A stretch of 49,634 nucleotides of DNA from Candidatus Oscillibacter pullicola (GTDB taxonomy: Bacteria > Bacillota > Clostridia > Oscillospirales > Oscillospiraceae): NCBI GenBank assembly GCA_019118935.1, contig DWXY01000020.1:1-49634 (forward strand). The letters run 5' to 3'. The notes beneath the pieces are model-generated. The model ran no database searches. It was not told the DNA's origin and worked only from the letters and a program-made list of their open reading frames with translations. Positions 15,320 through 23,185 of this stretch are shown one piece after another. A program made the translations under genes and the position numbers. Position 1 is the stretch's first letter. Each line of letters begins with the position of its first letter.

Positions 15320-16083
15320 ACACACCATTCGGCCGGGCCTTCCGGTATGAGATGCAGAACTATTTCCGGGCGGTGGCGGTGCTGTGGCTGGCCATGGCGC
15401 TGATCCCGGCCGCGATGCTGGCGCTGGCCTATTTCCTGGCCGGAGAGACAGCCGCTGAAAGCAGCTTCAACGGCTATTCCATGGCGGTGGGGATGTTCGG
15501 GCTGGTTCTGGGCATGGTGGGTCTGCGGGAGAACCAGCGGGTGCTGAACCAGAACGGCGTCTCCCGCCGGTCCGCCTTTCTGGCGGACATGGCGGCCCTG
15601 GCGGTGGCGGCACTGCTGGTGGCTGTGGGCGTGTCCGTGATCATGGGCATCTATCGGGCGGTTCTGGGCAGCGGGAGCCACCTGCTGATCACAGACCTGT
15701 ACCAGCTGATCTACGAGCCGGCGCCCGCCGGAAACGGTGTGGGGGCGCTGGCCCGGGGAGCGGTCCTCTCCACGGTGGTGGGCTGGATGCTGGCGGCCCT
15801 GGGGCAGTTCTGCTCCGCCCTGTACTGGCGGCTGAACAAGTTCTGGACCATTCTGGTCTCCGTGGCCGTGCCCCTGGCGCTGATCTTCGGCAGCGTGCCG
15901 CTGCTCACCTGGCTGGACACCACCTCCGCCGGACAGGCGGCGGTGGAGGCCCTGGCGGCCTTCGGGCGGTTCCTGGCCGCCTCCCCCTGGAACGCGGCGG
16001 CGGTGCTGCTGGCCATGGGGATCGTGTTCTTCGCCCTCAGCTGGCTGCTGCTGCGCCGGGCCATGATCCGGCCCGCGAAGTAA
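15316..16083 (+). CDS. ABC transporter permease of the GntR-linked operon
   Basis: The 255-residue protein has six hydrophobic segments (about 20-41, 56-74, 90-112, 141-163, 176-195, 221-247) with short charged loops and no periplasmic domain, as expected for an ABC-2-like exporter subunit. Substrate unknown; in analogous YtrA operons lipid-II-binding antibiotics or peptides induce expression. It is the last gene of the operon, ending before the palindromic terminator at 16100. Confidence 0.82.
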   Translation: MNTPFGRAFRYEMQNYFRAVAVLWLAMALIPAAMLALAYFLAGETAAESSFNGYSMAVGMFGLVLGMVGLRENQRVLNQNGVSRRSAFLADMAALAVAALLVAVGVSVIMGIYRAVLGSGSHLLITDLYQLIYEPAPAGNGVGALARGAVLSTVVGWMLAALGQFCSALYWRLNKFWTILVSVAVPLALIFGSVPLLTWLDTTSAGQAAVEALAAFGRFLAASPWNAAAVLLAMGIVFFALSWLLLRRAMIRPAK

Positions 16084-16099
16084 AAGAGAAAAGTGAAAA

Positions 16100-16148
16100 G
16101 ATAAAGGATAAGAGATATTCCCAACAAGGGTATCTCTTATCCTTTATC
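16100..16148. terminator. Bidirectional terminator/palindrome between convergent operons
   Basis: GATAAAGGATAAGAGATA (16100-16117) and its perfect inverse (16131-16148) form an 18-bp stem with 13-nt loop between two convergent genes. It is AT-rich and lies in purine-rich simple sequence, unlike the GC-rich terminators elsewhere in the window. Confidence 0.7.
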
Positions 16149-16174
16149 TGATATCTCATATCTCCGGAGATGTC

Positions 16175-18151
16175 CTATTGTCCTCCCACGATTCGGCTGT
16201 AGGTGCGTGTGGTGAGGCCGTACACCAGGGCGTAGATGGCGCAGAACACCAGCAGCGTCCCGGCGGCGCAGAGGGCAAACAGCCGGACCTCAAACAGGTT
16301 GAACAGCTCCAGCAGCTTGCACAGCATGGGGAAGGCCGCCGCCACATGGATGCCCGCCGTCACCAGGGGCAGGAAGAACACCAGCAGCACCTGGCTGCGG
16401 ATGGAGGCGCGGACCTCCCGGGGGCTCATGCCCACCTGCTGCATGATCTGGTACCGGCGCTGGTCCTCATACCCCTCGGAGATCTGCTTGTAGTAGATGA
16501 TGAGCACCGTGGACAGCAGGAACAGCAGCCCCAGGAACACACCAAGGAACAGAAAGCCGCCGTACATGGTGTACAGGTCCACGGCGTTGTCCTGGCGGCT
16601 GACGACGGAGTAGGCATCATTTGCATCCGCCGCCAGCAGGGGGTCCACAAAGGCCAGCTTCTCCGCCTCCGTGCCGTCCAGGTCCATCTGGACACGAAAT
16701 TCCCGGTGGACCCTGCTGGCGTCCCGGGCGCTGATGGCGGAGACCACGGTCTCATCCGCCACCACCAGGAAAAGCTGCGCCGTCTGACCGGAGATCAGGA
16801 TGGAGCTGTTGTACCGGGGGAAGTCCGTGATGGTCCCGGCGATGTGAAAAGGGAGGTCTTCGATATAGAAGGTATCCGGCAGGTCCAGATTCTCCGCCTG
16901 GACCAGCACCTCTTCCGGCTCCAGATCCACGGTGTGGCCGGCGAGGCGGCCGTAGTCATCGGCGGTGAGCAGCCGGATCTCGGTGCTGACGCCCTCCTGC
17001 GCCACAAGGGTGAAGGTGTTTCCCGTGTAATAGCCGACGGTGTCCCCCGGAGTGGACCACCGGAGCAGCTCCACCTTCCGGCCTGCGTCCGCAGCGGCGG
17101 TCTGGACCCGCTCCAGGGTGTCCTCGTTCAGTGCCGTCTCCTGTTCCGACGGCACTTCGTCCAGGGGCTGAACCACGTCCACATCATAGGGATACATCCG
17201 ATTCAGAGTCCCCTCCAGCCCGGCGTACAGGCTGACGGTGGTGGACACCGTCACCAGCACCATGGTGGAGAGGATGCAGATGTTGGCCAGGCCCACGGCG
17301 TTCTGCTTCATCCGGTACAGCAGTCCCGCCACGGCGGTGAAGTGCCTGGGCTGGTAGTAGTACCGGGGATTGTTCCGCAGGTGCTTCAGCAGGGCGATGG
17401 ACCCGGCGGTGAACAGGCAGTAGGTGCCGATCATCACCAGCACCACCGCCAGGAAGAAATAGGCCAGGGCGGTGAAGGGGTCCGCCACTGTCAAAGCCGT
17501 GGCATAGCCGGCCCCCAGGGTGACGGCCCCCAGCACCACCAGCAGCCGCTTTGTTCTGGGCTCCCGCTCTCCGGCGCTGGCGCTGTGGAGCAGCTCCACA
17601 GGCCGGGACCGGAGCAGCCCGAACAGGTTCCACGCCAGCGTCAGCAGAAAGAGGAAGCCGAAGAGAGCGGCGGTATCGGCCATGCCGGAGAGGCTGATCT
17701 CAAAGCCGTACTCCACCGGCAGGTGGGACAGCTGCAACAGCAGCAACAGCACCAGCTTGCTCAGCAGCAGCCCTGCCGCGAGACCCCCCAGAATGGCCGC
17801 GGCGGCGCAGTAGAGCGTCTCCCACACCATCACGTGGGCAATGTGGCGCTTCTCCAGCCCCAGGATGTTGTAGAGCCCCAGCTCCCGCCGGCGGCGCTTC
17901 ATGACGAAGCTGTTGGCGTACAGCAGCAGGACCACGGAGAACAGAGTCACCACCAGCCGGCCCAGGTACATCAGGCTCTGGAGGTACCCGGCGCCCCGGA
18001 CGGAGGCCACGATGTCGCTGCGGGTCAGGTAGGAGAGGATGTAGTACATGGCGGCGGTCATGCCGCAGGAGAGCAGATACGGCCCGTAGAACCGGCCGTT
18101 GCGCACCAGGTTCACCAGGGCCAGCCGGGGGAAGAAGCCGGACTTACGCAT
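16175..18151 (-). CDS. Bce-type ABC transporter permease (FtsX family)
   Basis: The ~658-residue protein has the BceB layout: one N-terminal membrane helix, a three-helix FtsX block with the RRRRELGLYNILGLEKRHI cytosolic motif, further helices, one large extracellular domain (~310-510), and a C-terminal FtsX block. Such permeases sense and remove lipid-II-binding antimicrobial peptides. I chose ATG 18151, which overlaps the ATPase stop by 8 bp; a GTG at 18160 is the alternative. Last gene of the minus-strand cluster. Confidence 0.88.
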   Translation of the reverse strand: MRKSGFFPRLALVNLVRNGRFYGPYLLSCGMTAAMYYILSYLTRSDIVASVRGAGYLQSLMYLGRLVVTLFSVVLLLYANSFVMKRRRRELGLYNILGLEKRHIAHVMVWETLYCAAAAILGGLAAGLLLSKLVLLLLLQLSHLPVEYGFEISLSGMADTAALFGFLFLLTLAWNLFGLLRSRPVELLHSASAGEREPRTKRLLVVLGAVTLGAGYATALTVADPFTALAYFFLAVVLVMIGTYCLFTAGSIALLKHLRNNPRYYYQPRHFTAVAGLLYRMKQNAVGLANICILSTMVLVTVSTTVSLYAGLEGTLNRMYPYDVDVVQPLDEVPSEQETALNEDTLERVQTAAADAGRKVELLRWSTPGDTVGYYTGNTFTLVAQEGVSTEIRLLTADDYGRLAGHTVDLEPEEVLVQAENLDLPDTFYIEDLPFHIAGTITDFPRYNSSILISGQTAQLFLVVADETVVSAISARDASRVHREFRVQMDLDGTEAEKLAFVDPLLAADANDAYSVVSRQDNAVDLYTMYGGFLFLGVFLGLLFLLSTVLIIYYKQISEGYEDQRRYQIMQQVGMSPREVRASIRSQVLLVFFLPLVTAGIHVAAAFPMLCKLLELFNLFEVRLFALCAAGTLLVFCAIYALVYGLTTRTYSRIVGGQ

Positions 18152-18911
18152 GGGGCTCACCGCCTCCCGCCAGGACCGTCAGCGTGTCGGAGATGCGGCG
18201 GAACTGGGCCTCCTGGCTCTCCCCGCCCCGGTAGAGCTGGTGGTACACCTGCCCGTCCCGGAGGAACAGCACCCGCCCGGCGTGGCTGGCCGCCTTTACC
18301 GAGTGGGTGACCATCAAAATGGTCTGCCCGGCAGCGTTCAGCTCCCCGAACAGCTCCAGCAGGGCGTCGGAGGACCGGGAGTCCAGGGCGCCGGTGGGTT
18401 CGTCCGCTAAAATCAGCTGCGGGTCCGTGATAAGGGCCCGGGCCACCGCCGCCCGCTGCTTCTGGCCGCCGGAGACCTCGTAGGGGTACTTGGTCAAAAT
18501 GTCTGTAATCCCCAGCTGGTCCGCGATGGGGCGGAGTTTTTTCTGCATGGCCCGGTAGTCCGTCCCCGCCAGCACCAGGGGCAGATAGATGTTGTCCTGA
18601 AGGGAGAAGGTGTCCAGCAGGTTGAAGTCCTGGAACACGAATCCCAGGTGGGACCGGCGGAAGGCCGCCAGATCCCGCTCCCGGATGGCGGAGAGGGGCT
18701 TGCCCGCCAGCAGGACCTCCCCGGCGGTGGGGCGGTCCAGGGCCGCCAGGATGTTCAGCAGGGTGGTCTTGCCGGAGCCGGACTCCCCCATGATGGCCAC
18801 GTACTCCCCCGCCTCCACGGAGAAGCTGACGTTGGACAGGGCCTGGACCTGATTCCCGCCGAAGCGGGTGGTGTAGATTTTCTGTACATGCTGTACTTCC
18901 AGCAATGGCAT
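18144..18911 (-). CDS. Bce-type ABC transporter ATP-binding protein
   Basis: The 255-residue ATPase has Walker A GESGSGKT (42-49), Q-loop FVFQDFNLLD, signature VSGGQKQR (146-153), Walker B LILADEP and H-loop VTHSV. It belongs to the MacB/LolD/BceA group. AGGAGG lies 7 bp before ATG 18911, so the TTG one codon earlier is not needed. It is separated from the kinase gene by 114 bp that carry a Bce-type regulator site and a hairpin, so it can be transcribed separately under regulator control. Confidence 0.92.
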   Translation of the reverse strand: MPLLEVQHVQKIYTTRFGGNQVQALSNVSFSVEAGEYVAIMGESGSGKTTLLNILAALDRPTAGEVLLAGKPLSAIRERDLAAFRRSHLGFVFQDFNLLDTFSLQDNIYLPLVLAGTDYRAMQKKLRPIADQLGITDILTKYPYEVSGGQKQRAAVARALITDPQLILADEPTGALDSRSSDALLELFGELNAAGQTILMVTHSVKAASHAGRVLFLRDGQVYHQLYRGGESQEAQFRRISDTLTVLAGGGEPHA

Positions 18912-18944
18912 CAAGATTCCTCCTCACATCGGGATCATGCCTCT

Positions 18945-19018
18945 ATTGTAGCCGAAGGGCCGGACTGTCTGCCATCGTTCTGGCTTACAGTCCGGCCCGA
19001 TTCCTTACACTTTTGTCA
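18945..19018 (-). promoter_or_regulatory. Candidate Bce-type response-regulator site and ABC promoter region
   Basis: Minus-strand TGACA-AAAG-TGTAA (19018-19005) matches the TNACA-N4-TGTAA consensus reported for Bce-like regulators. Downstream is TACAAT (18950-18945) as possible -10, without a good -35. Between them an inverted repeat GGGCCGGACTGT/ACAGTCCGGCCC (18987-18998 and 18957-18968) may end the kinase transcript or shape the promoter. Confidence 0.5.
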
Positions 19019-19025
19019 CATGGGA

Positions 19026-20009
19026 TCACTCCACCACCCGGCGGCCCCGGGAGAGGTCCAGCCGCACCAGCGTCCCCTGCCCGGGGCGGGAGACGATGGA
19101 GATGCCGTGGTTCAGCCGGTCCATCACCCGGCGGCACAGGTACAGCCCGATGCCGGTGGACTTCTTGTCCTCCCGGCCGTTATAGCCGGTGAAGCCCTTC
19201 TCGAACACCCGGGGCAGGTCCTCTTCCCGGATGCCGATGCCGCTGTCGGCGATCACCACCGTCTCCCCATCGCCGTAGATGCGGATGCGGCCCCCGGCGG
19301 GGGTGTATTTCAGGGCGTTGGACAGCACCTGCTCTACCACGAAGGAGAGCCACTTCTCGTCCGTCAGCACGGTCCGGCCCGTCTCCTGAAGGTCCAGGGC
19401 GATCTTTTTCAGAATGAACATCCGGGCGAACTTCCGCACCGCCTGCCGCAGCAGGCCGTCCAGGTCCGTGTCCCGGAGGACATAGTCCGTGCTCTCGCTG
19501 TCCAGCCGCAGGTAGCCCAGCACCATGTCCACATACTGCTCGATCTTCAGGAGCTCCACCTCCACCTCTGCGCCCACGGCGCCGGGGTCCTCCTGCAACA
19601 GCAGCCGGGCCGCGGCAATGGGGGTCTTGATCTGGTGAGCCCAGAGGGTGTAGTAGTCCGTCATGTCCTCCAGCCGGTCCCGGTTCTCCGCCGCCAGACG
19701 CACCCGGTCGGCGCAGACCGCCCCCAGCAGGGCCTGGTAGTCCGCCTCCAGCACGCCCCGGGGCGGCGGCAGGGGCAGTACCGACTCATGGACCTGCCGC
19801 AAAAGCCCCTCCAGCTCCCGGTGCCGCCGGAGAAAGGCGGAGTACCCCAGGGCGAACAGGAGCAGCCCCAGCACCAGGCAGAGAAGCCCCGCGTAGGCAA
19901 CCGCCTCCACCGGCAGATCGTACAGGGCGAACACGGCGGCGAACACCGCCACCGCCCCGGCCAGCAGCAACAGCAGCTTCCACTGGCGCTTGAGATAGGC
20001 TGTCAGCAT
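19026..20009 (-). CDS. Bce-type sensor histidine kinase (intramembrane-sensing)
   Basis: The 327-residue kinase has two N-terminal membrane helices (~10-29 and 37-57) with almost no extracellular loop, the architecture of BceS-like kinases that read the state of their ABC transporter. The phosphoacceptor His125 lies in YYTLWAHQIKTPIAA. The ATPase core shows an N box (SNALKYTP), DSGIGI and TGIGLYLCRRV. It starts 4 bp after the regulator stop and precedes the ABC genes. Confidence 0.92.
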   Translation of the reverse strand: MLTAYLKRQWKLLLLLAGAVAVFAAVFALYDLPVEAVAYAGLLCLVLGLLLFALGYSAFLRRHRELEGLLRQVHESVLPLPPPRGVLEADYQALLGAVCADRVRLAAENRDRLEDMTDYYTLWAHQIKTPIAAARLLLQEDPGAVGAEVEVELLKIEQYVDMVLGYLRLDSESTDYVLRDTDLDGLLRQAVRKFARMFILKKIALDLQETGRTVLTDEKWLSFVVEQVLSNALKYTPAGGRIRIYGDGETVVIADSGIGIREEDLPRVFEKGFTGYNGREDKKSTGIGLYLCRRVMDRLNHGISIVSRPGQGTLVRLDLSRGRRVVE

Positions 20010-20013
20010 TCCG

Positions 20014-20688
20014 TCACCCCTCCACCAGATACCCGGCGCCCTTCCGGGTGCGGATGAAGTCCGGCAGGCCCGCCGCCTCCAGCTTCCGCCGCAGCCGGGC
20101 GATATTCACCGTCAGGGTGTTCTCGTCCACGAAGCTGTCGGACTCCCACAGCCGGGTCATCAGGGCGTCCCGGCTGACGATCTCCCCCTTGTGCTCCAAT
20201 AGGAGTTGGAGGATGCGGCATTCGTTCCGGGTCAGCTCCACCCGCTGCCCGTGGGCGTCCAACGTCCCGTCGGACACGTTCAGCACCGCGCCGCCGCAGG
20301 AGAGCAGGTGGGACGACGGGCCGAAGTCATAGGCCCGCCGCAGCAGGGCCTGGATCTTGGCGGAGAGCACCTGTAAATCAAAGGGCTTTGCCAGCAGGTC
20401 GTCCCCGCCCAGCTGCATGGCCATCACCACGTTCACATTGTCCGAGGCGGAGGTGAGGAACAGGATGGGCACCTGGGAGACCCGGCGGATCTCCTGGCAC
20501 CAGTGGTAGCCGTTGAAAAAGGGGAGGGAGATGTCCAGCAGCACCAGGTGGGGGTCAAAGGCAGCGAACTCTGAGAGCACATCGTCGAACCGCTCCGCGC
20601 AGCGGACAGTGTAGCCCCAGCCTTCCAGATGGCGGCGGATGACCCCGGCGATGGCCCCGTCGTCCTCCACGATGAAAATGCGGTACAT
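20014..20688 (-). CDS. Bce-type response regulator (OmpR family)
   Basis: The 224-residue protein has a receiver domain with acidic pair D9/D10, phospho-acceptor D52 (LVLLDISLPFFNGY) and KPFD, and a C-terminal OmpR winged helix (ELTRNECRILQLLLEHKGEI, TVNIARLRRKLE). It would activate the ABC genes through the site near 19005-19018. It begins only 21 bp after the MoxR ATPase stop, with GGAGGGA just before the ATG and no room for a separate promoter, which implies co-transcription with the upstream AAA+/VWA genes. Confidence 0.93.
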   Translation of the reverse strand: MYRIFIVEDDGAIAGVIRRHLEGWGYTVRCAERFDDVLSEFAAFDPHLVLLDISLPFFNGYHWCQEIRRVSQVPILFLTSASDNVNVVMAMQLGGDDLLAKPFDLQVLSAKIQALLRRAYDFGPSSHLLSCGGAVLNVSDGTLDAHGQRVELTRNECRILQLLLEHKGEIVSRDALMTRLWESDSFVDENTLTVNIARLRRKLEAAGLPDFIRTRKGAGYLVEG

Positions 20689-20709
20689 GGTCCCTCCTCT
20701 CCCCGGCGG

Positions 20710-22218
20710 TCAGTTCAGCTCCAGGGACTCCAGCTGGGAGATGATCTCCTGCTGGCGCTCATAGAACAGCAGCTCCTGGTTGTGGGCGAAATAGGCGTCG
20801 CAGCCGTAGCGGCTGATGAAGGTGGCGGCGTAGTAGTTGATGGTCAGCTCCGTCACCAGGATCAGCAGCTCCTGCCCCTCCGGAAACACCTCCTCGCAGA
20901 AGGCGAAGAGGTTGTTCAGCCGCTCCCCGGCGGTCTTGGCCTGGGCCTTCAGATCCTGCACCATCTGGTCGAAGTCCGCCTTCACCGCGGCAAAGCCCGT
21001 CTGGCCGTCCGGGGCCTGCCCGGCCAGGGCCTTGTGCCGCTCCAGGGCGGCGATGATCCGGCGGTGGGAGCGCTCCGCCTCCTGGGAGAGGCTGCCGGAC
21101 CGCTTGCCGGTGTCGATGCGGGTCTTCTGCCGGCGCAGCTGCTCCTCCAGCAGGGCGGCGAGGTCCGCCTCCGGCGCGGCCAGGGCGGCTTTCACGCCCT
21201 TCAGGATGCCCAGCAGCTCCCGCAGCATCTCCTCCCGCTCCACCACGGCGCGCAGCTCGCCGGTGACGGCGTCCAGCAGCAATCCCAGCAGGGACAGCCG
21301 CTCGTCGAACTTGGCGGCGGCGGCCCGCTGGCGGATGGCCTTGGTGGCCTTGCCGGCGAGGATCTTGTCCACCTGGTAGTCGCTGCGGTACTTGTTGAAC
21401 AGGTCGTAGTAGACGGCGAACTCCTTGGCGATCTTGGGGTTCTGGAGGTACTGGATGATGAGCTTCTCGTCCACCGGCAGATGGTTCTGCTCGTACAGAT
21501 GGATCATCTGGCTCAGGTCGTCCCAGCCCCGGGCGGTGACGAACCGCTTGCCGTTCACCGTGGACTCCACCTTGTAGAAGTCGCCCTTCCGGATCTCCAG
21601 GTACGTCATCACCGCCGGGTGGACGTGCTTCTGGTAGGCGAACTCCTTCCAGGCGTCGAAGTCCGGCTCCACGTCGATGCGCTTGAGCCGGTCCCAGGTG
21701 ACGATGTCGAACTCCCGGACGGAGCGGTTGTACTCCGGCGGGTTGCCGGCGGTGACCACAATCCAGCCCTCCGGCACCCGGTGGCGGCCGAAGATCTTGT
21801 ATTGCAGGAATTGCAGCATGGAGGGAGCCAGGGTCTCGCTGACGCAGTTGATCTCGTCCAGGAAGAGGATGCCCTCCTTTTTGCCGGTGGCCTCCATGGT
21901 CTCGTACACGGAGGCGATGATCTCGCTCATGGTGTATTCGGAAACCTGGTACTCCCTGCCGTCAAAGACCTTCTTCTCGATGAAGGGCAGGCCCAGGGCA
22001 CTCTGCCGGGTGTGGTGGGTCATGGAGTAGGACACCAGGCACACATCCAGCTCCTGGGCGATCTGCTCCATGATGGCGGTCTTGCCGATGCCCGGAGGGC
22101 CCATCAGAAACACGGGCCGCTGCTTTTCCACCGGCACCGCGTAGTTGCCGAACTCATCCTTGGTGAAGTACGCCGTCATGGCGTTTTTGATCTGTTCCTT
22201 GGCCTCTTTGATGTTCAT
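20710..22218 (-). CDS. MoxR-type AAA+ ATPase
   Basis: The 502-residue protein has Walker A GPPGIGKT (40-47), Walker B GILFLDEIN (116-124), sensor 1 in VVTAGNPPEY and an extended C-terminal helical region (~280-502) absent from short MoxR proteins. MoxR ATPases act as chaperones that mature or remodel partners with VWA domains; the VWA partner is two genes upstream in the same operon. The C-terminal region is rich in charged coiled-coil sequence and probably binds the partners. Substrate unknown. The ribosome binding site (GAGGAAAG) is far from the ATG, so initiation may be weak. Confidence 0.85.
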   Translation of the reverse strand: MNIKEAKEQIKNAMTAYFTKDEFGNYAVPVEKQRPVFLMGPPGIGKTAIMEQIAQELDVCLVSYSMTHHTRQSALGLPFIEKKVFDGREYQVSEYTMSEIIASVYETMEATGKKEGILFLDEINCVSETLAPSMLQFLQYKIFGRHRVPEGWIVVTAGNPPEYNRSVREFDIVTWDRLKRIDVEPDFDAWKEFAYQKHVHPAVMTYLEIRKGDFYKVESTVNGKRFVTARGWDDLSQMIHLYEQNHLPVDEKLIIQYLQNPKIAKEFAVYYDLFNKYRSDYQVDKILAGKATKAIRQRAAAAKFDERLSLLGLLLDAVTGELRAVVEREEMLRELLGILKGVKAALAAPEADLAALLEEQLRRQKTRIDTGKRSGSLSQEAERSHRRIIAALERHKALAGQAPDGQTGFAAVKADFDQMVQDLKAQAKTAGERLNNLFAFCEEVFPEGQELLILVTELTINYYAATFISRYGCDAYFAHNQELLFYERQQEIISQLESLELN

Positions 22219-22255
22219 GGTTATTCAACCTGACTTTCCTCAGTATCGATATGGT

Positions 22256-23182
22256 TCAAAGCGCAAATTCCGCGTCCAGAAAATCCGTGTCCGCCCCAGC
22301 CGTCTCCCGGGGCCAGCGGCGGTTGCAGTAGTCCAGGAGAAAGGCGGTGGCCTCTGTCAGGCGGCTGCGCAGCAGCAGGTTCACCGCGGCCTGGTGGTTC
22401 TCCCGGTCCAGAAAGCCCAGGTCCGCCAGCTGCAGCAGCTGGCGGCGCAGGGCGTCGTTGTCCGTCAGGGCCAGGTTCTGGCGCAGATAGTCCAGATAGT
22501 GCTCCTTGGGCCGCATGTGCCGGAAGTCGTTGGTGCCGCCGTTGGTGTAGAACTCCTGATAGGAGTGCCCCCGCAGCAGGGCCAGCGCGTAGATCAGGCG
22601 CTCCTCGCCGGTGAAGCGGTTCTCCTGCCGGTAGCAGGCGGCGATCTCCGGATCGTACTGGTCTTCTCCCGGGGAGAGACCCATGTAGAAGGCGTATTCC
22701 AGCCGCTTCAGCTGGGCGTAGCCCTGGCACAGGAAGATATTCTCCCGGGAGGTGTCCTGCCGAACGGTGCCGTTGGCGGCCCGCTCGTCCAGGGCGGCCA
22801 TCAGAGAGTCCCAGTGGGCCAGGGCGTGAATGGGGCGCATGCGGGGGGCCGCAATGGCGGTCAGCGCCGGGGAGATGGGGCGGGCGCCGATGGCGTTGGT
22901 GGCCAGCCGGAAGAGAAAGGCCTCCTCATCGGCCAGCTTCTCCGACAGCCAGTCCAGGCTGTCCTGAAAGGCGAACACGTCCGCCGTGCCGCCGTATTCC
23001 ACGATCCGCAGGTTTTCAAAGCGGTTCAGGCCGTAAAAGGCCTCCACCTCCGGGGGGATCACCAGGACCTCCACGCCCCGCAGGGCGGGCACGGCTTTGG
23101 CACTGACCCGGGCCACCGGGCCGGCGGGCTCCGCCACGGCCCGGCTGCCGTCGACCCGCAGACATTCCACTTGTGTTTCCAT
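22256..23182 (-). CDS. Unknown protein of the MoxR/VWA operon with LRR-like N-terminus
   Basis: The 308-residue protein is not recognised. Residues ~29-65 (VPALRGVEVLVIPPEVEAF, then FENLRIVEYGG) resemble one or two BspA-type leucine-rich repeats. The rest (~75-308) looks helical, with RLATNAIGARPISPALTAI and two YxxYLRQN/HYLDYLRQN-like stretches. No signal peptide or membrane segment. It is sandwiched 3 bp after the VWA gene and 37 bp before the MoxR gene, so it probably serves as an adaptor or substrate of that pair (inference). Confidence 0.6.
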   Translation of the reverse strand: METQVECLRVDGSRAVAEPAGPVARVSAKAVPALRGVEVLVIPPEVEAFYGLNRFENLRIVEYGGTADVFAFQDSLDWLSEKLADEEAFLFRLATNAIGARPISPALTAIAAPRMRPIHALAHWDSLMAALDERAANGTVRQDTSRENIFLCQGYAQLKRLEYAFYMGLSPGEDQYDPEIAACYRQENRFTGEERLIYALALLRGHSYQEFYTNGGTNDFRHMRPKEHYLDYLRQNLALTDNDALRRQLLQLADLGFLDRENHQAAVNLLLRSRLTEATAFLLDYCNRRWPRETAGADTDFLDAEFAL

Positions 23183-23185
23183 GGC

